Notes: generated by a model not told the origin, from the letters alone. Positions 18,827 through 28,015 are shown, counted from the stretch's first letter. The stretch: 64,000 nt of DNA from Millisia brevis NBRC 105863 (GCF_001552615.1 NZ_BCRN01000008.1:186001-250000), one strand, 5' to 3'. A program made the numbers and translations.

Positions 18827-20659
18827 ATGGACGGCGTCGATCAGAAACCTCCGGCCGAGGCCGAGGCCGAGGCCGGGGCCGAGCCGGCCGACCCGCGAGC
18901 GGCCAAGCGGGCCGAACGGGAGGCGAGGGCCTTCATCCTGGCGCCGATCAGTGGTCGGCTGACCGTTGCGAGCCTGATCGTGCTGGTCGCCTCGGTCTGC
19001 GCGGTCGCGCCCTTCGTGCTGATCGTCGAAGCCTCCCGGTTGCTGCTCGACGGCGACCCGGACGCTGCCCGGCGCACGGCGTTGATCGCGATCGCCGTCC
19101 TGGGTGTGCGCGGACTGCTCTACTCCGGCTCCCTGCTGTGGACCCACTTCCTCGACAACCGCAACCAGCTGACATTGCGAACGATGCTCGCCGCCAAGCT
19201 GACCCGGGTGCCGCTCGGCTGGTTCACCGACCGCAGCTCGGCCGACGTCAAGAAGCTCCTGCAGGATGACGTCGATGCCCTGCACGTCATGGTCGCCCAC
19301 GCCCGCCTGGAATTTGTTGCCGCCATGGCCGTTCCGGGAATCTCCCTGATCTATCTGTTCTGGGTCGACTGGCGGCTCGCGATCGTGCTGTTGCTGCCGT
19401 TGCTCGGCTACAGCCTGGCGCTGGCCAAGATGATGGGCTCGGGATACAGCGAAAAGATGCGCGAGTACTACGCCTGGGAACGGCGCGGTGAGGCCGCGAC
19501 CGTCGAATTCGTCGACGGCATCCAGGTGGTGCGGACCTTCGGACAGATCGGGCGCGCGCACAAGCGATTTCAGGAATCCGTCGACGGATTCGCCGCCTAC
19601 TTCCGCGCCTGGACCGCGCCGATGACCCGGATCGAGGCGGGTGCCGGTGTGCTGCTCAACCCGGTCTTCCTGATGTCGGTGGTCCTGGTCGCGGGTCTGT
19701 TGTTGATCGGTGCGGGCATGCCGCCGCTGGATCTGCTGCCGTTCCTGCTGCTCGGGCCGGGCTTGGGCGCGACGGTGCTGACCGTCGGCTTCGCCACCCA
19801 GTCATTGCGGCAGGCGAACGCGGCGGCGGTCCGACTGCGCGACCTCGACACCACCGCCGAACTCGACCATCTGCCGACGGAGCAGGTGGACGGCGAACCC
19901 GGCCGGGTGCGCTTCGAGGACGTGCACTTCGCCTACCGCTCCGACCGGGACGTGCTGCGCGGCGTCACCGTCGAACTCGCACCGGGAACCATCACCGCCC
20001 TGGTCGGCCCCAGCGGCTCCGGCAAGTCGACCCTCGCGCGGCTGCTGCCCCGCTTCTTCGACGTCACGCGAGGGCGGATCACCATCGGCGGCCGCGACAT
20101 CCGATCGATCCCGGCGGCGGAGCTCTACCGTCTCGTCGGATTCGTCTTCCAGGATGTGCGGCTGCTGCGCGACACCGTCCGCGCCAACCTCACGATCGCC
20201 GACCCGGATGCCGACGACGCGGCGATCGAGCGGGCCGCCCGCGCGGCGCAGATCCACGAGCGCATCCTGGAGCTGCCCCGCGGCTACGACTCGGTGATCG
20301 GCGAGGACGCGGTGCTCTCCGGCGGTGAGGCGCAACGCCTCTCGATCGCCCGCGCCCTGCTGGCCGATACCCCGATCCTCGTCCTCGACGAGGCCACCGC
20401 CTTCGCCGACCCGGAGTCCGAGGCCGCCATCCAGGATGCGTTGGCCCATCTGGTCGCCGACCGCACCGTCCTGGTGATCGCGCATCGCCTGCACACGATC
20501 ACCGACGTCGATCGTCTGGTGGTCCTCGACGAGGGGCGGGTGGTCCAGGAAGGGACCCACCGGGAACTGGTCGACGTCGACGGTGTCTACCGCCGACTGT
20601 GGGATGCCAACGAGGCCGCGGTGCGCGACCTCGCCGATAGCGAAGAGGTCGCCCGATGA
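18827..20659 (+). CDS. ABC transporter, permease-ATPase half (IrtAB/YbtPQ-like)
   Basis: First half of a heterodimeric type IV ABC protein, 610 residues: six-helix membrane domain (about 45-330), then the nucleotide-binding domain with Walker A GPSGSGKST (about 397), signature LSGGEAQRLSIA and Walker B ILVLDEATAFAD. The EFVDGIQVVRTFGQIGRAHKR stretch and short coupling region resemble the YbtP/YbtQ and IrtB siderophore transporters more than drug exporters. There is no siderophore-interacting domain as in IrtA. I chose ATG at 18827 because AGGAG lies just upstream. The N-terminal 40 residues are Glu/Ala-rich. The stop overlaps the next gene by four bases. Confidence 0.85.
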   Translation: MDGVDQKPPAEAEAEAGAEPADPRAAKRAEREARAFILAPISGRLTVASLIVLVASVCAVAPFVLIVEASRLLLDGDPDAARRTALIAIAVLGVRGLLYSGSLLWTHFLDNRNQLTLRTMLAAKLTRVPLGWFTDRSSADVKKLLQDDVDALHVMVAHARLEFVAAMAVPGISLIYLFWVDWRLAIVLLLPLLGYSLALAKMMGSGYSEKMREYYAWERRGEAATVEFVDGIQVVRTFGQIGRAHKRFQESVDGFAAYFRAWTAPMTRIEAGAGVLLNPVFLMSVVLVAGLLLIGAGMPPLDLLPFLLLGPGLGATVLTVGFATQSLRQANAAAVRLRDLDTTAELDHLPTEQVDGEPGRVRFEDVHFAYRSDRDVLRGVTVELAPGTITALVGPSGSGKSTLARLLPRFFDVTRGRITIGGRDIRSIPAAELYRLVGFVFQDVRLLRDTVRANLTIADPDADDAAIERAARAAQIHERILELPRGYDSVIGEDAVLSGGEAQRLSIARALLADTPILVLDEATAFADPESEAAIQDALAHLVADRTVLVIAHRLHTITDVDRLVVLDEGRVVQEGTHRELVDVDGVYRRLWDANEAAVRDLADSEEVAR

Positions 20660-22395
20660 TCCGCTCCCTGATCGCACTGGTACCGCCGGCGCACCGGTCG
20701 CTGCTGCCGCGCTACGCCGCCGCCCTGGTGATTCTCGCCGTGGCCCAGGGGATCGCATACGCGATGCTCGCCCCGTTGCTCGAAGCGGTCTTCGACGACC
20801 GGCTCAACCAGGCCTGGACATGGTTGGCAGGTATCGGTGTTGCCCTGATCGTCGTCGCGGTGGCGAGCTACCAACAGGCGATGATCGGCCTCAACATCGG
20901 CATCGGCATGCTGCGCGACCTGCAGATGCGGCTCGGCGACCACCTCGCCACGCTGCCGCTCGGCTGGTTCGGACCCGCCACCGCGGGGCGGGCGTCGCGA
21001 GTGATCGTCTCCAGTACCCGCGAGGTGATGGGTGTCTTCGCTCATCTGGTCGCCCCCTTGGTCACCGCGATCATCGTCCCCACGACCGTTGCGGTGGCGA
21101 TGTTGTTCGTCGACTGGCGGGTCTCGGTGGCGATGGTGATCGCCGCGCCGGTGCTCTATCTGGTGAATCGGTGGGGCAACTCGCTCTACGGCCGCGCCGC
21201 CGTCGGGAGCCATGCCGCCGCGGCAGAGGCCAACACTCGGGTCCTCGAATTCGCTCAGGCACAACCCGTTCTGCGGGCATTCGGCGCCGTTGAGCACGGC
21301 TCCGGACAGTTGGCCGATGCGCTCGACCGGCAGCGCAAGGCAGGACGCACCTCGATCCTCGCGGCCGTTCCCTCGCTCTTCCTGTTCGCCTTCGTCGTCC
21401 AACTGGCGTTCATCCTGCTGGTCTGGCTGGTGCTGAGCCTCGCCACCGGGGGAGACCTGTCGCCGGCGGTGGCGATCGCCCTGATCGCCGTCGGCTCACG
21501 CTTCATCGAGCCGGTCGCCCAGGCCGCGGACATGAGCACCGCGATCCGGGGCGCCGCGGTGGCCGCCGACCGGATCAACGATCTGCTCAACACCCCCGCC
21601 GTCGCCGAACCGGAGCAGTCCGCACAGCCGCGCGATACCGGGCTGCGCTTCGACGGCGTGACCTTCGGCTACCGGCAGGACGATCCGACACCGGTGCTGT
21701 CCGATGTGTCGTTCACCGCGGCCCCCGGCACGACCACCGCCATCGTCGGGCCGAGTGGCAGCGGCAAGACCACGCTGCTGCGGCTGGCCGCCCGCTTCTA
21801 CGACGTCGACTCCGGCACGGTCGAATTCGGCGGCCACGATGTGCGCGACTACCACTCCGGCGTTCTGCTGTCGCGGATCTCGCCGGTCTTCCAGGACGTC
21901 TACCTCTTCGACCAGTCGGTGATCGACAACATCCGCATCGGTCGCCCCGACGCCGATGACGAGGAGGTGCTGCGGGCGGCCCGCTCCGCGCGGGTCGACG
22001 AGATCGTCGACCGGCTGCCCGACGGGTGGGATACCCGCGTCGGCGAGGGCGGCGCGGCGCTGTCCGGTGGTGAACGTCAACGCGTCTCGATCGCCCGCGC
22101 CCTGCTCAAGGCCGCCCCGGTGGTGCTGCTCGACGAGGCGACCAGCGCGCTCGATCCGGCCGGCGAGGCGGCGGTGGTGCGTGGCGTTCGCGAACTGACC
22201 GCGGGGGCAACCGTTCTGGTGGTCGCGCACCGCTTGTCGACCATCCGCCACGCCGACCGCATCCTGTTCCTCGAACGGGGGCGGATCGTCGAGGAGGGCA
22301 CCCACGACGAATTGCTCGCGCTGGCCGGTCGGTACGCGGCGTTCTGGAACGAACGCAGCCGGGCGGCGGGATGGCGGCTCGCGCCGACCGGCTGA
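20656..22395 (+). CDS. ABC transporter, permease-ATPase half (IrtAB/YbtPQ-like)
   Basis: Partner of the preceding ABC protein, 579 residues. Six helices fill residues about 15-310. The ATPase domain has Walker A GPSGSGKTT (about 367), signature LSGGERQRVSIA (about 469) and Walker B VVLLDEATSALD, all intact, so this half can hydrolyse ATP. The ATGA overlap with the first gene implies co-translation and a fixed heterodimer. Import of ferric siderophore is inferred from family resemblance and the possible iron box upstream. No siderophore biosynthesis genes are nearby. Confidence 0.85.
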   Translation: MIRSLIALVPPAHRSLLPRYAAALVILAVAQGIAYAMLAPLLEAVFDDRLNQAWTWLAGIGVALIVVAVASYQQAMIGLNIGIGMLRDLQMRLGDHLATLPLGWFGPATAGRASRVIVSSTREVMGVFAHLVAPLVTAIIVPTTVAVAMLFVDWRVSVAMVIAAPVLYLVNRWGNSLYGRAAVGSHAAAAEANTRVLEFAQAQPVLRAFGAVEHGSGQLADALDRQRKAGRTSILAAVPSLFLFAFVVQLAFILLVWLVLSLATGGDLSPAVAIALIAVGSRFIEPVAQAADMSTAIRGAAVAADRINDLLNTPAVAEPEQSAQPRDTGLRFDGVTFGYRQDDPTPVLSDVSFTAAPGTTTAIVGPSGSGKTTLLRLAARFYDVDSGTVEFGGHDVRDYHSGVLLSRISPVFQDVYLFDQSVIDNIRIGRPDADDEEVLRAARSARVDEIVDRLPDGWDTRVGEGGAALSGGERQRVSIARALLKAAPVVLLDEATSALDPAGEAAVVRGVRELTAGATVLVVAHRLSTIRHADRILFLERGRIVEEGTHDELLALAGRYAAFWNERSRAAGWRLAPTG

Positions 22396-22404
22396 ACGAC
22401 GGGG

Positions 22405-23346
22405 TTAGGCGGCGTACTGCACCTTGGTGAGCTCCTCGGAGACGTCCCAGAGTCGGGCGGCGTCCGCGGTGCTGCGCAGCGGCTTGTAGAGATTCTGCTC
22501 ACCCGGGGCGCCACCGAGATGGCCGGGGCCGCTGGGACCGTAGAACTTTCCGCCCTCGGCCCGCGGCGAGGTAGCGGCGTAGACGGCGGGAAGGCCGGCG
22601 GACTGCGCGGTGCCCAGCAGGATGCCCCGCGACGACAGCGCGCGGATCAGGCGCACGCCGAGGGTGTCGCTGTCACGGCCGATCTCGGGTCGGGCGGCCA
22701 GCAGGCTGGTCGGCGCCACACCGGGATGCGAGACATTGCTGGTGATGCCCCAACCGTTGGCTCGGCTGCGGCGATCCAGTTCGAGACCGAACAGGCCGCA
22801 GGCGATCTTGGACTGGCTATAGGACTTGTCGCCGTTGTACTCGCGTTCCCACTGCAGGTTGTCCCAGTTGATACCGCCACTGCGAGCGGAGACGCTGGCC
22901 TGGGAGGTCACCCGCGCCTGCCCGGCGCGCAGCAGCGGAAGCAGGTGGCCGGTCAACGCAAAGTGACCGAGATGGTTGGTGCCGAACTGGATTTCGAATC
23001 CGTCGCCGGTGGCCTGGCGCTCCGGCGGGGTCATCAGACCGGCGTTGTTGATCAGGATGTGGATCGGCTGCTCCTCGGCCAGCAGCGTCTCGCCCAATGC
23101 GGCGACCGACGCCAGCGACGACAGATCCAACTGTCGCAGCGAGACGTTCGCGTCCGGGGTGGCCTTCCGGATCGACGCGATCGCGGCCTCGCCTTTGGTG
23201 GGATTGCGCACCGGCATGATCACCTCGGCTCCCGCGGCGGCGAGCCGACCTGCGATCCCCAGGCCGATCCCGTCGCTCGCGCCGGTGACGACGGCTCGCT
23301 TTCCGGTCAGATCCGGTACGTCGATCTCGATGGGCCTGCGGGGCAT
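22405..23346 (-). CDS. Short-chain dehydrogenase/reductase
   Basis: NAD(P)-dependent oxidoreductase, 313 residues, longer than classical SDRs. The cofactor loop is [13 protein letters not shown] (about residue 20), the structural motif is NNAGLM, and the catalytic Tyr/Lys is YSQSK; the usual catalytic Ser is in [12 protein letters not shown]. It resembles the protochlorophyllide-reductase-like/retinol-dehydrogenase-like SDRs common in Mycobacteriales. ATG at 23346 has AAGGAG six bases upstream. It is divergent from the 2-oxoglutarate oxygenase-like gene. The substrate is unknown. Confidence 0.9.
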   Translation of the reverse strand: MPRRPIEIDVPDLTGKRAVVTGASDGIGLGIAGRLAAAGAEVIMPVRNPTKGEAAIASIRKATPDANVSLRQLDLSSLASVAALGETLLAEEQPIHILINNAGLMTPPERQATGDGFEIQFGTNHLGHFALTGHLLPLLRAGQARVTSQASVSARSGGINWDNLQWEREYNGDKSYSQSKIACGLFGLELDRRSRANGWGITSNVSHPGVAPTSLLAARPEIGRDSDTLGVRLIRALSSRGILLGTAQSAGLPAVYAATSPRAEGGKFYGPSGPGHLGGAPGEQNLYKPLRSTADAARLWDVSEELTKVQYAA

Positions 23347-23522
23347 CACATTCTCCTTGTTGGTGGTGTTCCTCCAGGATGGTCGACCCGCCCGGGCCTA
23401 TCCAGGACCTGCCGATCCACCGATAGCCGGGACGTGCCCGCGGCCGCCGACCGCCCATCCGGCGAAATGCCGGCCACCGGGCGATCATGAAGGCGTCCTA
23501 CCGCCGCAGAACGGAGACGACC

Positions 23523-24494
23523 ATGAGCGAGAGCCCGATCCTGACGGTGGACCTCGCCCGATGGCGCGCCGGCGGTCACGAGGCTCGACAGGTCTGCGTC
23601 GACGTCGACACCTCCCTGCAGCAGGCGGGCTTCCTGTTGGTGACCGGACACGGGATCGACCCGAGTCTGCCCGTCGACCTGCGCGCCGCCGCCCGCGAGT
23701 TCTTCGCCCTGCCGGCGGAGACCAAGGGGCGGTACGCCGTCGGCGTCGGCGGCCGCGGCTGGATCGGGCCCGGGATGGAGGCCAACGGCTACGCCGAGGG
23801 CACCGAGACGCCGCCCGACCTGAAGGAGACCTACAACTCGGGGGCCCAAACCCCGGTCGGCATCCCCGAGGTCGACAACTTCTGGTTCGCTCCGAACGTC
23901 TGGCCCGCCGAGACTCCCGGTCTGCGAGAACTGTTCGAGGCGTGGACAACCCGGGTCAAGGCGCTTTCCGACGATCTGTTGGCCCTGATGGCCGGCGCGC
24001 TCGGGATGGTCGACGCCGACAATCCCTTCCGCGACCTTGCCGGCGCCGCCACATGGACGTCGAATATCAATCACTATCCGCCGATGACCGCGGTCGGCCG
24101 GCCCGAGCCCGGGCAGTTCCGCATCGGGCCGCATACCGATTTCGGAACCGTCACCGTGCTCGACCGGGAGCCGGGTCCCGGCGGTCTACAGGTCTTCAGC
24201 GCCGACGGTGGTTGGGCCGATGCGCCGTACGATCCGGCGGCGTTGACCATCAACATCGGTGACCTGCTCGAATACTGGTCCGGTGGGCGCTGGCCGGCCG
24301 GGCGTCATCGGGTGCTCCCGCCGCAGGACGACGCCCCCGAGGAGGACCTGGTGTCGCTGATCTTCTTCTACGAACTCGACCACGACGCCGTCGTCACCCC
24401 GTTGCGGCCGCCGATCGGGGTACGCGATGACCTACCGCCGGTGGTGGCCGGGGAGTTCATCGCCGAACGCCTGGAGGCGATCACCCTCGGGTGA
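23523..24494 (+). CDS. Isopenicillin N synthase-like 2-oxoglutarate/Fe(II) oxygenase
   Basis: Predicted non-haem iron oxygenase, 323 residues. The N-terminal DIOX_N part includes GFLLVTGHGID and AREFFALPAETKGRY. The catalytic part contains SNINHYPP, then GPHTDFGTVTVLDR with the His-X-Asp iron ligands, and a later GRWPAGRHRVLPP that supplies the distal His, followed by Arg for the co-substrate. ATG at 23523 starts MSESPILTVDL, the usual opening; a further in-frame ATG at 23487 is upstream. Members of this actinobacterial group have no assigned substrate. Confidence 0.88.
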   Translation: MSESPILTVDLARWRAGGHEARQVCVDVDTSLQQAGFLLVTGHGIDPSLPVDLRAAAREFFALPAETKGRYAVGVGGRGWIGPGMEANGYAEGTETPPDLKETYNSGAQTPVGIPEVDNFWFAPNVWPAETPGLRELFEAWTTRVKALSDDLLALMAGALGMVDADNPFRDLAGAATWTSNINHYPPMTAVGRPEPGQFRIGPHTDFGTVTVLDREPGPGGLQVFSADGGWADAPYDPAALTINIGDLLEYWSGGRWPAGRHRVLPPQDDAPEEDLVSLIFFYELDHDAVVTPLRPPIGVRDDLPPVVAGEFIAERLEAITLG

Positions 24495-24518
24495 ACGCTT
24501 GGCAGTTCCGGTCGGCGA

Positions 24519-24947
24519 TCAGGGGCGTGATGCGAGCTGTTCGAGCAACAGGGAGGTCACCGTCTCGGACAACTCCAGCGGATCGATCGGCTGCGCGACC
24601 ACCGCGTCGGCCCGCGACCAGCGCGCCAGCCACCGGTCGTCCTGTCGACCGATCAACACCAGGATCGGCGGGCACGGGTCGACCTCGTCCCGCAACTGCT
24701 TGGCCAGACCCATGCCCCCGGTCGGGCTCGCCTCGCCGTCGAGGACCGCCAAGGCGATCCCGCCCTGCTCGATCAGCCGGATGGCGGCGGGGGCGGTCGC
24801 CGACTCGATATACCGCAGCGGCGGCAGATCGCGATGCAGACGGACGCCGAGCGCCTGGCGGATCTGCTCGCGCACCAGCGCCGACGTGCTGTAGAGCAGG
24901 ATGGCCAGCCCCTGGTCCGGGGTGTTCCCGCGAGTGATCTCTGCCAC
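24519..24947 (-). CDS. Orphan response-regulator receiver protein (Rv3143-like)
   Basis: A stand-alone receiver domain of 142 residues with no output domain. The hydrophobic strand LALAVLDGEA carries the putative phospho-acceptor Asp (about residue 70), and the conserved Lys position after ILVLIG is replaced by Arg/Gln (IGRQDD). From memory it resembles M. tuberculosis Rv3143 (EQVRQALG, ...DGEATPTGG...), encoded beside the nuo operon there. Here it lies 16 kb from nuo and next to the DNA polymerase III delta' gene. The role is unknown. Confidence 0.75.
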   Translation of the reverse strand: MAEITRGNTPDQGLAILLYSTSALVREQIRQALGVRLHRDLPPLRYIESATAPAAIRLIEQGGIALAVLDGEASPTGGMGLAKQLRDEVDPCPPILVLIGRQDDRWLARWSRADAVVAQPIDPLELSETVTSLLLEQLASRP

Positions 24948-25066
24948 ACCACGAGGGTAGCGGCTGTGGCCCGATCGCGGACGGGGATGGGCGGGCCGGC
25001 CGTCTGCCCCGGGCGTGGGGGAGACGCCGCATCCGACTGTCGGTGCCGACCGATAGTGTCCGGAGG

Positions 25067-26260
25067 ATGGGGAGCGTCTTCGATCGGCTGGTCGGCCAGG
25101 ACGAGGTGGTGGCCGGCCTCACCGACGCCGCGGTCGCGGCGCGCCTCGACGACCCCGGCTCCCGCATGACGCAGTCGTGGCTGTTCACCGGCCCACCCGG
25201 CTCCGGCCGCTCCAACGCCGCGGTCGCCTTCGCCGCCGCCCTGCAATGCACCGACCCGGGCATGCCCGGCTGCGGGCACTGCCATTCCTGTTCCACCGTG
25301 CTCGCCGGCACCCACGCCGACGTCCGCCGCGTCATCCCCGAGGGGCTGAGCATCGGCGTCAAGGAGATGCGCGAGCTGGTGTCCGTCGCGTCCCGGCGGC
25401 CCGGTGTCGGGCGCTACCAGGTGGTGATCGTCGAGGACGCCGACCGCCTCACCGAGGGCGCCGGCAACGTGCTGCTCAAGATCGTCGAGGAACCGCCCGC
25501 CCGCACCGTCTTTCTCCTGTGCGCCCCGTCGGTAGACCCCGAGGACATCTCGGTGACGCTGCGCTCCCGCTGCCGGCATGTCGCGCTGACGACCCCTTCC
25601 GTCGATGCGATCGCCCGGGTGCTGATCGAGGCCGACGGCTTCGACCCGGAGCAGGCGCGGATCGCCGCCGGGATCTCCGGTGGTCACGTCGGCCGGGCCC
25701 GCCGCCTCGCCCGCGACGAGCAGGCTCGCGAACACCGCAACCGCGCCCTCGATCTGGCGTCGGCGGCATTGCAGCCGGCCCGCGCCTACGCCGCCGCCGA
25801 GGCGCTGGCCGCGGCCGCCGACCTCGAAGCCCGCCAGGTCGGCGAGCAGCGCGACGAACGCGAGCTCGAGGAATTGCGCACCGCCCTCGGCGCCGGAGGT
25901 ACCGGCAAGGGGACCGCCGGCACCCTGCGCGGCGCGATGAGCGTGATCCGCGATCTGGAGCGGCGGCAGAAGTCGCGCGCCACCCGCACCGGCCGCGACA
26001 CCCTCGACCGGGCGCTGATCGACCTCGCCGGGATGTTCCGCGACGCGTTGGCGGTCTCGATGCGCGCCTCGGTCGCCGCGACGCACCCGGACCGGGATCG
26101 TCAGGCCCGTGAGTTGGCCCAACAGCTGTCGTCCACCCAACTGTTGCGCAGCCTCGAAGCGGTGCTCGCCTGCCGCTCGGCGCTGGATATGAACGTCAAA
26201 CCGCGCTTCGCGCTCGCGGCGATGGTCGCCGAGATCACCGCCGCCGCGGCCGCGCGCTGA
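25067..26260 (+). CDS. holB: DNA polymerase III subunit delta'
   Basis: Clamp-loader subunit of the replicative polymerase, 397 residues. It opens MGSVFDRLVGQDEVV, as in mycobacterial homologues. The nucleotide site GPPGSGRS has Arg in place of the Walker A Lys, fitting the non-hydrolysing delta' role. A zinc-binding cluster is visible (CTDPGMPGCGHCHSC), followed by VVIVEDADRLTEGAGNVLLK and the SRC motif (RSRCRH). ATG at 25067 is the conserved start, but GGAGG directly abuts it, so the ribosome binding site is not at normal spacing; an in-frame ATG at 25043 is less likely. Confidence 0.95.
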   Translation: MGSVFDRLVGQDEVVAGLTDAAVAARLDDPGSRMTQSWLFTGPPGSGRSNAAVAFAAALQCTDPGMPGCGHCHSCSTVLAGTHADVRRVIPEGLSIGVKEMRELVSVASRRPGVGRYQVVIVEDADRLTEGAGNVLLKIVEEPPARTVFLLCAPSVDPEDISVTLRSRCRHVALTTPSVDAIARVLIEADGFDPEQARIAAGISGGHVGRARRLARDEQAREHRNRALDLASAALQPARAYAAAEALAAAADLEARQVGEQRDERELEELRTALGAGGTGKGTAGTLRGAMSVIRDLERRQKSRATRTGRDTLDRALIDLAGMFRDALAVSMRASVAATHPDRDRQARELAQQLSSTQLLRSLEAVLACRSALDMNVKPRFALAAMVAEITAAAAAR

Positions 26261-26317
26261 CCGATCGTCCGGCGGCGGACGGTGGCGGCGGGCGCACGAT
26301 CCACGCAGACTGGAGGC

Positions 26318-26440
26318 ATGCTGTTCGAACTGTTTTCACTCGTGATGATCATCGGCGCGCTGGTGGTCGTGTGGCCCTACGCCCGTCGCGTCTTCCGCCG
26401 GGACGACACGAACAAGCACGACTACTCCAACCGGCGCTGA
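26318..26440 (+). CDS. Small putative membrane protein
   Basis: A 40-codon open frame: a hydrophobic helix (residues 2-21, LFELFSLVMIIGALVVVWPY) followed by a basic and polar tail ending in DYSNRR. The positive-inside pattern suggests a single-pass protein with a cytoplasmic tail. GGAGG lies just before the ATG with only one spacer base. It fits the actinobacterial habit of a small membrane ORF after holB and before a tRNA-Thr, but I cannot name a family. Confidence 0.5.
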   Translation: MLFELFSLVMIIGALVVVWPYARRVFRRDDTNKHDYSNRR

Positions 26441-26509
26441 CCGTCGCACCCACTCGTTTCTCCGCGACGTGGTCCCCGGGCTACACTCGTCCGCGGCCCA
26501 CACGGCCAC

Positions 26510-26582
26510 GCCGCCTTAGCTCAGTCGGTAGAGCGCTTCACTCGTAATGAAAAGGTCGGGGGTTCGATTCCCCCAGGCGGCT
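26510..26582 (+). tRNA. tRNA-Thr (anticodon CGT)
   Basis: A complete cloverleaf: acceptor GCCGCCT pairs with AGGCGGC, D-arm GCTC...GAGC, anticodon stem TTCA/TGAA with loop CTCGTAA (anticodon CGT), and T-arm GGGGGTTCGATTCCCCC. Seventy-three bases, CCA not encoded. Its 3' half is copied in degenerate form at 29079-29120, marking it as the attachment site of an integrated element. Confidence 0.95.
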
Positions 26583-26716
26583 CAACCCCCCGGGCGCCCG
26601 ATGTCGGATCGGTTCCGGGGATCGTCTCCACCCGCGGCCAAAGCTCGGTTACCGGCACCTCCAACATTTCGGCGAGGAGCGACAGCTCCCCGATCGAGAA
26701 GACCGCGTTCTCGAAG
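26583..26716 (-). pseudogene. 3' fragment of an XRE-type repressor gene
   Basis: Read on the minus strand from 26715, an open frame gives FENAVFSIGELSLLAEMLEV followed by PVTELWPRVETIP, the C-terminal part of a phage-type helix-turn-helix repressor (helix 4-5 and the ...LLAEMLxVPVTEL signature). The N-terminal DNA-binding helices are missing; the fragment starts inside a hairpin (26700-26736). The frame reads on into the tRNA without its own stop, so it is a remnant. Confidence 0.45.
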
Positions 26717-26736
26717 CTTCTTCGAGAACGCGGTCT
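26700..26736. repeat. 17-bp perfect hairpin with 3-nt loop
   Basis: A(26700)GACCGCGTTCTCGAAG pairs exactly with CTTCGAGAACGCGGTCT (26720-26736) around a CTT loop. There is no T-run, so it is not an ordinary terminator. It sits where the repressor fragment on the minus strand meets the phage pseudogene on the plus strand, and may be a recombination scar or part of the element's old control region. Confidence 0.6.
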
Positions 26737-26737
26737 G

Positions 26738-27459
26738 TGTGACGCCCCCGACCTGGCCCCAACCCGGTTCGCCGCCGACTACATGCGGCAGGTTCGTGAC
26801 CGGTTGCGGGACTGGCCTGCAGGGTTATTCGAAGACATCCGCCCCGAACTCGTGGAAGCACTCGAGCACGCCGAAACGGTGGATCAGGTGACCGACCGGG
26901 TTGGCCGGATCCTCGGTATCGACGCGAAATCCCGGCGGCTCCGAGACCGCATCACCGCCCTGCAACACCGGCTCGCCCACCCCGATGTGGCCCGAACACC
27001 GGCGCCGCATGCGCGCCCGGTTGGCCCGCCTGTTGGATGCGAAAACGGATGCGGATTTGGAGTGGCGGTGGCGAGCCCAACGCATCGCCCGCACCGAAAC
27101 TACCGCGGCTCTGAACGCCGGGACGCTGCAGGCCGCCGTGTTGGCCTCCGAACTGGCCGGGGGGCAAAGCGTGGTTATCGGAACGAGACCACGGGGTGCG
27201 ACACCACCACCGCATAGCCGATGGGCAGATCGTCAGGTTGTGCGAACGGTTCACCGTCGGACCCGTCGCCCGACTACTCCACCTCCGGGACCCCGCAGAA
27301 CCACCGGAGTCGCTAATCAACTGCCGGTGCTCGTTGCACATCCTCATCGCCGAGCAAGTGCAAGCCGAGTTGCAGGGCCAAGAAGGCGGCCACGGTGTTG
27401 CTGGCGGGTTCGCACGATTGGGCCCCGACGACCCAGCTGCCTACACCGGCGAACCGTAA
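26738..27459 (+). pseudogene. Phage minor head (MuF-like) protein, frameshifted
   Basis: Three frames join into one recognisable protein. First frame (to about 26990): DRLRDWPAGLFEDIRPELVE, then VTDRVGRILGIDAKSRRLRD. Second (about 27000-27180): RWRAQRIARTETTAALNAGT. Third (about 27195-27420): VRHHHRIADGQIVRL and PPESLINCRCSL. The order Arg-Thr-Glu, then H-x-x-AdG, then INCRC is the signature of phage SPP1 gp7/MuF minor head proteins. At least two frameshifts break it, so it is not functional. Confidence 0.65.
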
Positions 27460-27598
27460 CCACGGCAACAGTTGCCGCACCGTCACCCGGCGACCCGAAA
27501 CCTGTCGGCCCGGCCACTTACCATCGGCGAGGAAATAGTGCCCTCGCGAGCGGATCAGGCTCCGAGGGCGTGACCGACCGGGAGGGGTCGATAACCGA

Positions 27599-28015
27599 AT
27601 GTTAATCACTGGCGCCCTGTTCGCCGACCACGTCGAAGGCAACGGCGCAAAAGCCGACATCACCGGCGGGGTGTGGGATTACGTCACCGTGCCCAGGGAA
27701 CATGTGGGGACCGGCCACACTGGTTTCCTCCAGATGGTGGTGCTTGGGCAAGCCACACCGGACGATCTCAACCGGGACCACATCATTCACGCCGTCGTCT
27801 ACGACCCTGACGGAGTGGCGGTCGGTGGCATTGACTTCGAGTACCCGGGACACGCATCGACGGCAGAGAACCGCGTGTTGTGGTTTCCGGTTGAGCATCG
27901 CATCACGAAGCTTGGCAGGTACGGGTTCCGCGTCTGGGCCAACGACCGGGACGATCAGGGGATCAGTATCGGGTTGGATCTTCGTGCGGATGACCGGCGA
28001 GAGGAAACCCGGTGA
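27599..28015 (+). CDS. Hypothetical protein (DUF6941-like)
   Basis: A 138-residue intact frame within the element remnant. The opening ITGALFADHVEGNGAKADIT, then GGVWDYVTVP and the mid-protein HIIHAVVYDPDG, resemble small beta-rich proteins of the DUF6941 type, but I am not certain of the family. No signal peptide or membrane segment. The stop overlaps the GTG start of the next gene, suggesting a two-gene unit. No function can be assigned. Confidence 0.55.
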   Translation: MLITGALFADHVEGNGAKADITGGVWDYVTVPREHVGTGHTGFLQMVVLGQATPDDLNRDHIIHAVVYDPDGVAVGGIDFEYPGHASTAENRVLWFPVEHRITKLGRYGFRVWANDRDDQGISIGLDLRADDRREETR

